DNA from: Parus major
Taxonomy: Eukaryota; Chordata; Aves; Passeriformes; Paridae
Direction of reading: 5' to 3'
DNA length: 64,000 nt
Assembly (NCBI RefSeq): GCF_001522545.3
Contig: NC_031773.1
Location: 24,773,035 to 24,837,034, forward strand
In this document: positions 1-12,000 of the stretch, in pieces
Position numbering within the stretch: the stretch's first letter is position 1
Layout: the number at the start of each line of letters is the position of its first letter
Made by a program: the position numbers and the translations under genes
The notes under the pieces: model-generated
What the model saw: the letters and a program-made list of their open reading frames with translations, nothing else
Told to the model about the DNA's origin: nothing
The model's database searches: none

Positions 1-3000
1 GTCCTGTGGTGTTCTACACTGTCTGTGCAGTTTTTGTCATGGTTTACCACGAGGAAATGAGGGTTCAAATAAATATAGAACCTTGATAAAATTATTAATG
101 CAATAAGGTAGAAAATGAAAAGGAAAAGCATTTCTAGAATCACTGATGCTTTTTGTCCTTGGCAGGCTCTATCTTCTTTTCAGGCTTGTCATTTTATGGC
201 ACCAGCAAAATCTTATTAGAAGGGGCACAGTATGCTAAGTAGGAAGGTGCTTGAAGTTTAACTGATACAACTGCCATGTACCTGGCAGACTAACTTTTCC
301 TGATATATGAAGTACCCATGCACAGATCTTTACTGTGGAGGATCTGCCATGTGTGAAGTTCAGTCCCATGAACTGACTAATTCAAACCATGTGCATTCAT
401 AAAAAAAAGTATTGGGGTGTTTCTGACTAGAGACTTTACTGACAGAGTACAAATATCCTCTCTGTAAATATATATTCCTCTGTACACCATTGAGCAGTGG
501 CAATGAGTTAATTCTTCTGAGGATCTTCTATCCATCTGATGTTTTCCACTTTATACAGTGGAAGAAGTTCAAAGGCTATTCTCTAACAACAAAGCAGTTC
601 CTTTTCTACAGATGTGTAGAAGCAAGAGACTGTGTGCAGTGTAATGTAGGCAGGACACACTGAAAATACCCAGGAATATTTCAAATCTGGTCACCAATAT
701 GGATTATTCAATAGGAATAATGCAAGATACAAGAGTTCGTGAATATGAAAAGGTCAAAAGAAAAACAGAAATTAAATTCTGGTGGAAGAAAGTGCAAAGG
801 AATTGTTCTATTTCAGCATAAATCCAGCCCTCCATTAGGAAGAGGTGATTTTTTTTTTTTTTTAAACTTGCTTATCCAGTTCCCATCAACACCATTTTGG
901 ACACTCCTATGTCACAGACTTCCTCACATATCTGCAAAATTCCTACTTGCAAAATTTCAGTCTCCTCCTAGACTTCCAAGAAATATTCCCTTATGTCTAG
1001 TATCTCCCAAGTATTTGTCCCCTTTACAATTTGTTAAGAAAAGTGGGACTGATAAAATTAAATGTAAACTGTTACATACTCAAGTGCAGTAAACAAAGAC
1101 CATGCGGTCTAATATCAGTAATCAGTAGTAGATGAATCCTGTCTCAAGCATCCATAATTTTTCTTGAAGTTTGACCACACAGATATTAAGGCAGAGAAAA
1201 TTATATTGGAGAATATATTTTCAATACTGTTCCTTCATCTTTCTCTCAATTTACTTAGCCCTGGAAAACTTCTCTGCCTGGAATCCAGAAGCTCTTGAAA
1301 CCAGCTGGTCAAGGGCATCCAGTTGATCAGTACCACTAACATCCCCTAGTTGAAGTGCTTGAATGCCACTCGTGTGTTTTCTGGTCACTGATGTTGCCAA
1401 GTTTCATAAAAATGACCGTTTTTCTCTCTGCTTATTTTTCACTGTCTAGCTGTACTTTGTTTTTCCATAAATACGTTTTCTTTACCTTTTTTCTCACTCC
1501 TATCTACTCATCTTGTATGTGTGACTAATTTTAATTACTCTTGCATTCCCCTCTGGGAAGTGAACAGGAGGCTTGATATTGCTTTGGATTGGTGCCCAAA
1601 AGGAAAGGCCATTTTCATTGGCCACTTGTGTATTTTCAAATAAGAGAACATTAGTAAAATTGTGAAGCAAACCCAGCTCGGGAATGCAATAAACTGGAGA
1701 GGAAGAGCGTTCCATGCTTTTCTCACACAAGATGCAGGCAGGATGTGAAGCTTTGTCTGTACTCTACGTGATGAAGGTAGATCAGATGAAGTGGGACAAA
1801 TCCAGTGTGGCCCATGTTCTGCTCAGTCATACCTTCACATGTCTGGGGTGTTACACAGTCCAGCTTCTGTTTTTCAGCTCTTAGCTGCCTCGTGCCATGG
1901 GATGTTGCATCCTCACAGCAAGGCACCTTTTTGTCCATCTTGTGTGTCTCCAACAGGCAGCAGCATGACTGCTGTGGCAAAGGAGATGAACTAGCTCACA
2001 CAGCAGCTATGGCTTGCTGCATGTGACTGTCCTAGATGGGCATGTAGTCTAGACTGCCAGATGGGGAAAGAGGAACTAAAGTAGGAATTCACCACAAAGG
2101 AAGACATCTGAGTAGAATCTGAAGCTAAAAATATAATTTTTATTTATCTTAGCACGTTTCTCAAGCATTCCAATAGATAATTCACATTAAGAACAAAAAA
2201 TGCCTCTGAAGCACAATGTCTTCATAGAAAAATGGAAAAGAAATTTGAATTGCTACATGAGAAGCATTGGAAATCACGAGAACTAAAACAAATGTATTGA
2301 GAAAAGTGGAATGTGCAACAGTGATTTCACTACAGTAAAATGGAGAGGACTTCTATGCATGTAAGTCTCAGAGATTTGGAGTAGCTGGGAAGCTTGCAGA
2401 TATTTTAGCATATCATTAGTCTGTCATCAGCAACAATTTGTTAGCAGCTAGTCTATTATAAAAAGAAATAATTCATGGCCTTTGTGAGCCTGAATCAAAT
2501 GTGATATCTTTCTAAATCAAAATAAACTCAATAAACGCTTATCTGCCAATTAACCTACTGGTAGCAGCACTGACTGATTACTTCTGTGACTATCTCAGTT
2601 TTCATGCTGGAGTGATAAAAAAGATTTACTAAAAAAAGATTTTTCATTTTTCATTTTTTTTCATTTGTTTGTTCATTTTCTGGTCAAGTTTCTCGCTAAT
2701 GTTATTACAAACATGCATTTCTTTAAGGCAAAGTTTTAAGGGCCTTAAGATCAGAAAAATAATTTTTTAAAGGCTATCTCTAGAATCCCCCTTCTCTTTT
2801 CCTTCTAGCCTGCTCAATCACCTGGGAAGTATGAGAATTGTAAATACCGTCAATTTCTCCAGTAGAATTTCCTGTATGTTTACTGTTCTGCTCCTGACCA
2901 TGACCAGCTGTAGTATAGTCTGACATATCTTTCAAGCCTGGCCCATGAATGGTTCTCCATTCATCTCCTCTTCAGTACATGATTTATTAGACACTGCTAG

Positions 3001-4582
3001 ATCAAATCTAATGAATATGACTCTGGAAAAAAAGAAAAAAATCCTGCTTGAAATGGTCTTCCCAAAACCTCAGTGGTTTCTGTAGTCATTTGCCACGTGG
3101 GAAACACACTCAGATTTGTCTAAGGGGATATGAACTTTTATTTCCCAAGACACTTTGTAACCACTGGATTGTCAGATATCTTTAGGTGAAATACTCATCA
3201 TAACAGTTTTCTCCACCTCTAATGTCAGCTTCTAATGTCCTTGGGCACTTAGTGTCCTAACCACTAAGTCACACATATATGAAGTTACGCTTTCTCTGGC
3301 TCCAAGAATATATAACCAGTCTACACAGATGGAATCAAAATGTTCCATTGCCCTCTGTCATAACTTGAATAATATGTTTCCTTAGGACATGATGTGAATT
3401 TAAATTATGAATGTCTGGTTTAAAAAAAAAAAAAAAAGCTTGTGTCACTATTGTTTCCTATGGTGTTTTGGAAGTGAGACCTATCAGAGTTTCTGAGGAC
3501 TTATATATCTCAAAAAAGATTCTGAAAATTGCATTTTGAAGAGAAATGGCATCTTCTGTAAATAGTGTTCAGTACATGATGAATGCTCAGCCTGAAACAC
3601 TGTCCCCATCCTTCAGCATTTCTGTAGGGAAGATTTTGCAATTGGGCCCATGATATCCTTCAAATCAAGCAGATGTCCTAAGAGAGTATTAGATATCCCA
3701 AACAAATATTATTCACGCAAATTCCTACACATCATTCTTTGCATTCTCTGCTCTTACAAGAGTTCTTGCTGCATTAAAAGTCATGAGAAGACTGGATAGA
3801 GTGTGATAGTAACATTGAATCACAGTTCATTTAGTATATTTAGTTCAAGTAACAAAAACTGTGCTCTGAAATACACATAACTTTCCTTTATAAGTAGATG
3901 AAAACTCTTCATTCTTAGCCAAATTAAAAAAAAATCATCAGAAAATTAATTATTGGCTCAGATAGGATAAATCAAAGATCTTCATTTAGAATGTACCTTC
4001 AAATGACCTCTATACAGGGAAGATTTACGTACAAAGGAACTAGTAACATTTATCAGGAAAAACCCCAAATCAAGGCACTGTGTAATTTATGTGCACTAAG
4101 TCCTCTACTGTTATGAAACAAGATGTTCAAGAAATTAAGTCAACTTGTCATGGAACAAACTTGAGTTTAGATGTGCCAGATTTTACAACTGCAGAACTCC
4201 CTCCTCCTTTAGCAGCATCGTACTCATAAAAGAGTTGGTTTTATTTATAGAGACAATTTTCCAGTTTGATCAATTGTGTTGGTAATGTTAAAAAGGAAAT
4301 AATAAGTGCTGATTGAGAACAATTAATAGCTAATTTGACAAATTGTTTCAGGGGAAACAAGACACTACTTATTTTGTTGGTTCAGAAGGCATTAAAGTCA
4401 GTTCTTGAGAAGAAACAGTGATCTCAGAGTAAATGAGGGTTCTCTTCAACGCTTGCACTTAATGCTGAGGATGTTAGAGGATATGGTTAGTACCATTTGG
4501 TTTGTTATTCTAGGGTACTGCTGAGTACAAAGCCCTCTAATTTTTAAGGAGGGTAAGAAAAAATCTGGGCAGTGGTATTTCG
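1..4582. other. Non-coding AT-rich DNA, no gene seen
   Basis: I see no convincing exon on either strand here. Open frames are at most about 117 codons and none resembles a known protein. The stretch contains ordinary homopolymer tracts, for example a T run near 850-863 and an A run at 3422-3437. It looks like intergenic or intronic unique sequence of a bird. Confidence 0.6.
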
Positions 4583-4706
4583 AAGCCTTGTGGATATGGC
4601 ACTTAGGGACATGGTTTAATGATCATCTTGGTAGAGCTGAATTAATGGTTGGATTAAATTATCTTAGAGGTCTTTTCCAGCCTAAACAACTCTGTGATTC
4701 TGTGAT
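4583..4706 (+). mobile_element. CR1 LINE 3' end (truncated)
   Basis: This is a 5'-truncated copy of the chicken-repeat-1 non-LTR retrotransposon. It reads in order: an 'agggacatggttta' segment near 4607, a 'ggttggatta..atcttagaggtcttttccagcct' block near 4647-4683, and a tail with two copies of the ATTCTGTG-type octamer at about 4690-4703. This order is the standard 3' UTR of avian CR1. Only the last 120 bases or so are present, as is usual for CR1, and no coding part remains. Divergence from the remembered consensus is moderate. Subfamily cannot be assigned by eye. The left boundary is uncertain by about 15 bases. Confidence 0.9.
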
Positions 4707-7700
4707 ATGTTATAATCAAAGCTTTTTCATAGGTCTGATTTCTTCATGCCCAAAAAGGGGAAATGGGGCTTCAATTTTGCAAGCATCCCAACCAAAAAAT
4801 GCTTCAAGAAAAAGGAAAGAAATTGAAGAGGTTTATCTCTCTAATATCAGCTGAATAAGTACAATTATTCTTGATTGCTATCAAACAATTGCTCTGATAT
4901 TTGACTATCACGGATCAGCTATTACTGAAATACAGAAGATTTTGAAAGTCTTTTTTTTTTTGTCTGATTTCCTGCTGAATATTTGGACATTGAAATTTCT
5001 CTTTTTTACTTTATTTCTTTTCCTGCTCATTTTAGACTCAAAACAGTGTATTTCATACTTACTGGTTAAGCATTTCTAAGAGGAACCTGATACATGAGAT
5101 TTAAGTGGATTAGTTTGTTGTTCACATTCTTATTTTTTCTTACTTTTTACCTTAGCATGCTAGTCTTTCAGCTCAGGAAACTGAAGTTGCCCATGCAGGA
5201 TGATCCCATGTAAAAATTACACCTTCAGCACTCTTTGCATCACAGACTTAAAGGGGTCCATTTCCACATTACTGGATCAATGTAAAGAGTGTATAAGTTC
5301 ATATTTTGAGGTCTTCTATAACATAAGGTAAACAGAAAGTGTCAACGTAGTGCTAAACCCACAACGTTTCAAAAGTCTCAAAGATAGGTGACACCATTCT
5401 ACAGTAATTATATGATAATTTCTGAAATTCTTTTCTTTTAGTCAAGTTAAATTCTGTGAGTCATATTAAATTCTGTGTATTTTGTATATTCACATGTTAT
5501 GTTTATTTGCCTCATTTTTCCATTGCAAATACCTATTTTACACAGCCTGGATCTCTCAGTTGCAGAAGTGTCACTCCTATTGTGTATTGGTATAACTGAA
5601 AGAACATTAGGATTTGTTGTGTAAATGTGAGAACCTGCCATCTGTTTGGCAATGGGAAGATAAAAACTGAGGGAAAACATTAGAGGTGTTAGAATACCTA
5701 CCAGCTGGAAACTGAGGGAAAACATAGGAAGAAATAAAATATCTGCCAGTTGGAAGAAAGATACAGCTGGTTGCAAACTGCCTGCTTTAAGGGTGCAAAT
5801 TCAGGCAGCCAGCTACAGAAAGACATGCTGGGAAATCGCTCCTAAAGACAGCCTTGAACTAGAAAATTAGTAGATCTAAAGAAATTGCTGGGAAGATGAT
5901 CTTGAAAACATATTTTTTACTGCAGTGTAGCTACCATTTTTCTGACACATTATATGTCTATGATGTTTATATTACCAGGAAAAAAAAAAAGCCAGTAGAA
6001 AGTGATATTAAGGGAAGGAACAAAATAACTTTATAGGAAGAATTACAGGCCCACTGTCAACTCCACAGTGCTCTCTGTGTGGTTTGCTAATTAATAACTT
6101 CAAAAGCAAAGATAAACACTCTTTTGTTCCTGTTTATTTGATGATCTTGATTAATTAAACTACAAGTTTCCTTTAAAAAGTCTAGACTGCCTTTAATTAT
6201 ATTACTAAGTGTGGCACTTGTTCTTCAGTAGCATTACACAGTGCATGCAGCCAGTTTTGCTGATTGAAGAGTTTTAAAATATAAGGCAGGCTGTGTGGAC
6301 ATTTAGTAGCTGACTACAGCAAAATTGGTTAATGACTAGTATCATCTAAATGAGGCAGCAAGCTGAAAGGCTCATAATCTCTCCCCATGCACAAATTTTA
6401 ATTAAATAATTATAATGTCCTTGTTGTAATTATTTATCAGTAACTATGCTCCTGAGTATTGTCTCTTTTACTTTCATCTGTTCTCTCAGCTCAGCTGTAC
6501 AATGAAAAAATCAGTTTCAAAGATCTGGTATGATTAATTCTTATTACCGAGGGCCCTATTCTGCTGCCATTATTCAACCTGATTAGTGCTTTACTGCACA
6601 ATTAGTCACGTTAAGTTCAACAGTTCTGCGTGTGTGCTAAGGCACTGCTCAAAGAGTGGCAGAATTGGACCCCAACTACTGACAAATTTGGGACTTAAGG
6701 TCTAAAATGTAAATTGGGTAAGATCCCAAGTCACATTTTCACCTTCTTGGTGAGAAGCCAGTCAAGAAAAGAGCTAGCCCTGTAAAGGCTTTTGGTACCT
6801 GTTCTTCCACCTGGGGACATGGAAAGAAGCTCGGCCACTACAACCTTTAGCTTCTGCTGAAGTATGGCTCCCATACTTCCTTTAAGCAGCTAAGTCAGAC
6901 TTACTCATGTTTAAAATTATAGGTCTTGGCATCTCAGTAGTTATCAATATGATGCAGTTCTTAAAATTTAAATTGTTTCATCAAGCTATTTTCTTTTAAT
7001 ACATAAACTGTCTTCACATGTAAGCATGAGAGCATAAATACTCAAATCCCAAATACACAGATGTCTCCTGTGGTGACATAATAGGGACCAAATAACCAGA
7101 ATAAGACCAAAATGATAAGCATTGACCTTGAGTATCTGAAAAATTTCTCATTAAAACTGACATCAACCTTGGGACACATTAAAACCTGAACATAATAAAG
7201 TTATATGTGCTGCATGAAGGAAAAGTAAAACATCAAGAGCTGCAGGGCAACTATTTTTAAATAAAAACAGTCTTTGTGGAATATGTAGGGATAATATTTT
7301 CTTGAATGGGTAGTGTAGGCAGTATGTTATTATAACACGTATGTCTTATGTGTCTGTGTTTAGAGACACAACAAGCAGTTCTGGACATAGGAATGTCTCA
7401 CCATTCAAATTTTGAAAAGAAAAAGAATATTAGAATACCTCAAATTATATTATTATATTGCACAACTAAAAGTGTCAAAAACTATTATTCAGTGGTCTGC
7501 AATTATGACAAAATAGAAATGGCTTTGTAATCTGCATTTCTCAGAAATGCTGGCTAAGATACAATTACATGCAGAAAATAAAGAAAAAAAGACAACTTTA
7601 TTCAGGGTATTCTGCAATAGTTAAGTTTACAAAAAAGATGGGGTTTACTCCATTTATGCAAGCTCTGTTAACAATTCAGAATTTCTTTCTCAAAACCCAT

Positions 7701-8309
7701 CAGACTTGAAGACAGTACTGCGTTTGTATAGGGGACACTCAGATCACTCCTTTGGGCAAAGGATTTAAAAGTTACCATAGAACATGGAATGACCAAATGC
7801 AGTAAATATTTGTCTCTTCGATCCTAATACACAAACTCAAGAGGAAAGAATTGATTATTAAGCTGTACAAAATAATTAACTAGGAAAGGGAAAACAAGAA
7901 TATTTATCAAATGGAGACATGACTTGTGTACTTAGACAAAGCCAGATTTCACAGAATATTCTGCAGGTAGATCCCAATTGGATCCAGCACATATCCTAAT
8001 GCTGATGCATCTTCCTGGATAGTGTGGACAAGAAGGATCTCTTTCTTCCAGGTAATGATTATCTTTTCAGTCCCAAAAATTCATCCTAACAGTGACCTGA
8101 ACAAAAAATATCATGGTGGGCAGTATCCCTTAGTGTCTGCTGGGTTGCCTGCTTAACACTCCTTTTAAGAAAGTTACACAAAAGGAAAAATGGATATCAA
8201 TCTTCTTTTATACAGCTGGACTTCTCATGAGAAAAAAAAAAGTAATCTTTTGATAAAGTGAATTATAGTTTTTGATGACATTTTTTTTTAAAGGCTAATA
8301 ATCAAAACA
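4707..8309. other. Non-coding AT-rich DNA with a small tandem repeat
   Basis: No gene is seen. The stretch holds the tandem repeat at 5660-5770 and a stretch rich in TAATTA-type homeodomain sites at about 6080-6620, both described separately. The rest is unremarkable. Confidence 0.55.
5660..5770. repeat. Imperfect tandem repeat, period about 45 bp
   Basis: The 17-mer aaactgagggaaaacat occurs at 5664-5680 and again at 5709-5725, a period of 45. It is linked by 'taccagctgg' and the diverged 'tgccagttgg'. A third, degraded half-copy ends near 5770. A minus-strand open frame of 109 codons runs across it because the period is a multiple of three, so that frame is not evidence of coding. Confidence 0.75.
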
Positions 8310-9060
8310 AACAGTATGAAATTCTTTGGCTGTATCAGGAAGAATAGGCTAAATAAGTGCCTGGGTCAAATGGACCACTAAAGTTATAATTAAAACTGAC
8401 TAAGAGATTGTGGAGAAATTACATGAATTCTTTGTAATCAGTCTTCACTAATGAGTAAGAGGCAGACATTTCTAACTCAAGGTTAATTTTTACAGATGAG
8501 GTATTGTCAGAGAAAGTGGCCTCTGAATATGAGACATTTTAGCAACTAGATAAAGTTAATGGTAGAAAATCCCTGGGGCTGGATAATATTCATTTGAGAG
8601 TTTTAAAAAGGAAAAACAAAAAGTAGCTGAACTACTAACTAAAATAGGCAATACACCTCTAATAGCAGCAGCCATTCGTGAGGATTGATTTTTATCTAAG
8701 GGAAGAAAGAACAAAGGATGACCTTGGGAATTGCAGAAAAGGGAACAGTGTTTTATAACCACTGAAATTGTCCAAAACTATTTTCATAACCAGCCATTAA
8801 AGAACATTTTTAAAACTACCTAGGTATTAGTGCTATAAATGTATGGTACATTTTTAATTGATCTTTACATTTTCTCTGGGTGTAATTTTTATTTTTCCAA
8901 CCTCACAAAAATTCAGGAAGGAAATCACAATATTTGGAGAGGAATACAAGTAGGTATAATTTATCTTGACTTGCAAATTCTTCTAACAATGTCCCTTGCC
9001 AAGGACTGTTGGCAAATATTAATGACAGCACATTGAGAACAAAGAATTCTGTCATGTGCC
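8310..9060 (+). mobile_element. Ancient CR1/L3-type LINE reverse-transcriptase remnant
   Basis: This is a decayed internal fragment of a CR1-superfamily non-LTR retrotransposon ORF2, read on the + strand. Recognisable landmarks appear in the family's order: 'gaccactaaa' then 'gagaaattacatgaattctttg..cagtcttcact' (8340-8450), the 'atccctggggctggataatattcat' block (8568-8594) just before the reverse-transcriptase domain, 'gatgaccttgggaattgcag' (8717-8736), and 'gacttgcaaattcttctaacaatgtccct..ccaa' (8968-9005), which corresponds to the YLDFxKAFDxVxH catalytic-region motif. Indels and stops break every frame, so it is inactive. It is clearly older than the CR1 copies at 4.6 and 16.2 kb. Family assignment comes from memory, not alignment. 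Confidence 0.75.
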
Positions 9061-12000
9061 AAAAACAGTTTGGTGCATGGGATAAGGTTTGTGAGTCATC
9101 ATCAGCCAGCCTATCTGAGTTATTTAAGATTTAACATGCTTTAAATTCACACATGTTCTGCAGGAAGGATGGTAATTTTTTCCAGGCAAGTTCTTTTTCT
9201 GCCATGAGAACTGTATCACTTAAAAAAACCCCCAAACCATCAGCAGCACCTTCAGCAACCTTTAGGAGAGCCCAGAATTTCCCAGGTGAACCCCTGAGCT
9301 GTGGAGCCCATTCCTGCCTGGAGAACACAAGATGAATACTCACTCCTCCTCACATCCAGTGGGATGTACTGAACTCAAGGGCAACAGAGCTGTGGGCTCA
9401 GATTTTAAAAATAAACTGCAGCCTGCAGGAACACAACTTCTGGAGGAGGGCATAGGCCAGGTTTTTGAAAAATTTGAGTGGAGATGGATTTGTCCCAAAA
9501 AAGAAAACAAAAGTACCAGCAAACATCTTCAAGCCAAAAATTCAGGATGTTCTTATGCTTTACCTCATTATTGAAGTTAAAGCCTCTGACTCTGGCTTTT
9601 TTCATGAAAGAAATATCCCTTTTAGGGGGGATATTTACTTTGCTAGTGATATTATATTGTTGGAGAATATTGCAGAAATAAAGATTGTGAAAGTAATGAT
9701 GAATAATGGAGACAGGCTTATTCTGTAGCACATTAAATTATTAGGAATAATATGCAAAACTTTACACAGTGAATTACAAGATGAAAAATATTTCAAAAAT
9801 AATTTTTCATTCCAAGCTCTCTCCTAACATACAGTCACTTGCAAAAGCAGTAGATTGATCCTGAAAGGTGATTTGCAGCTAAATCCCACATTTTCTGTGA
9901 TTTTCTTTCCATTAGCAGAAGGATAAGTTTTGGCAGGTGGTATCTTGCTTTCTGTAATCACGGTTAAGTCTATGATAGTGTTTAGCAAAACAGTAACTAT
10001 AGTTCCCACTGATTATTGACAACAGTGGGGGTAGAACAAAACTTCGGCATCGTAACAACCTCAATGCTAGTTTAAAGTGAACTTTTATATCTTTTACTAA
10101 TGTTCAGAAAGAACTATTGTGTCTTTGTTACATGTATGGACTATTCTTGTTGCTAAGATATCAAAATATAAGTAACTAAGCTTTGATGTTTTCTTGTACT
10201 TGTATAGCTGAGATGTTCCTACTTTCAAAGAGAGGAGACAATAGTAAATTAAATTAGTTCTTAATATAACCACATCATGCTAAAGCTTTTGTCAGTTTAA
10301 TTGTGTTTATTGAAAGTACGACTTCTTCATGTTGTAACCAAATAGACCAGTGAAACTTTCTAGGGCATTGCAGACCAGGCCAGAGTGACTTTTTCATTTA
10401 CATGTTAATGGAGTCTGCTCCAGTAGAGTTAATTGAAGAACATGCATAAAGATTTGTTTGCTCTGTGGACAGATGCAATGGAAAAATCTGTTTAAAGCTG
10501 TACACTAGGGTATGAATATTGATGTGAATGGGAAAGTAAATTATTACAGGAAAGTAATTTTTATCACATACACAATATAGTTTGAATTCCATGGAGAGGA
10601 AAACGTATATGTGGTTTCATACATGCCTTAATTTCAAATAAGAGGCAGCAGTGATTAAGCAAGTAACATACTCTTTGTATCCCCTATTGTGTTTCCTGCA
10701 GTGTTTCTATATTTCTATTTCCAAATGTCAGTCTCAATTGTCAAGGTGGATAACTCAGGGGTGTGTGCAGTATGTCCCTGAAGCCTCTCTGAAAATGTCG
10801 GCTTGACCTATGTCTTTCCTTTTCCCTTCCATTTTCTCCATGTCTTCTTTAGAAGCCAAGTGAAAACAGAACAGCTTTCTTAAGGAACCATAAGAAAGCA
10901 AGTTTAGTAACAGATTTTTTGGAGGTGTAAGGGTGTTTTCCTGCCAGCTCGTTGGCCACAGCCCACCAAGAGATAGATAAGCCTTGAGCAGCCTTTTCCT
11001 ACAAAGGAAAATGAAAGACCATAGGCTAGGGCTGAATGAATTTGAAGCTGACAGGAAAACTGTGGGTATTCACCCATTTGTGTGTATGGAGCTAGGAGAA
11101 AAAGATGAATTATTTAAATGAAGAAAAGGGGTCCAGACAAAAAACCCAACCCAAACAACCAAACAAACAACCAAACAAACAAAAATCCCAACTTGTGAAT
11201 GCTGTTTAGACTGTTGCATTTTGGGACAATTCCTTTCAGAGAAACTGCTTTTAACTCTGGACAGATAAGAACTTAATTCGCTTGAGCAAATGTAAGAGTG
11301 AGCGCCATCTCAGAGGTCTTTTGATTCCAGCTGTCATTGCAGGAGGGTACAGATATCTTTCCTATGTCCTGTGCTCTATCTGGCACCCCCATATAGATAT
11401 CTGAGGTACTCTGGAACCTCTAAAATGGCACTAGACACCTATGTTTAAGAAACATGGCTGTCTAGTTGAGCTGAGGATTAGATTTGGTTTGAGATTAAGA
11501 CACCTGGATGTAGACATTTACACATAGCTGTTGGTACATGACCCAAGTACCTAAGTCCCAGGAAAAGGTCATAAAATCAGTGCTGAAATGTAGTGAAATT
11601 TGAGATAATCTTGGGCTTATCTGAGACATCCATGTAGGGCTGGCAGAAGTGACAGAGTTCTGAGACACTTAGGAGTGGAAGATAGAGGCCAGGTAAGTCT
11701 CCTTATGCATTGGAAATGCCAGTATCCAAGTTGGTTTAGTCAGCTAAACAGTGATTGTTATTTGGTATTTAGTGAAAACACAAATAACACAGTTTTGCTA
11801 AAATATAATTTCATTGTTTTCCCAGAAATTAGCAAATTACACATCATATCATTTTGATGTTTTATGTTTTCTCACTGCTCATAAATACAGTGTGGCTAAC
11901 CACAGTATTGCCAAAGATATGTTCAGAAAAAAAACCAAAGATACATTTGGCATTGTTACTGAAATTGAGACATGAGTGCAATTCCATAGGTTGTTGAGAC

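Noticed and set aside
11637..11692. Exon ending in the strong donor ggccag|gtaagt
   Set aside because: The upstream acceptor lacks a pyrimidine tract and the region has a decayed-repeat character, so I cannot support it as an exon.
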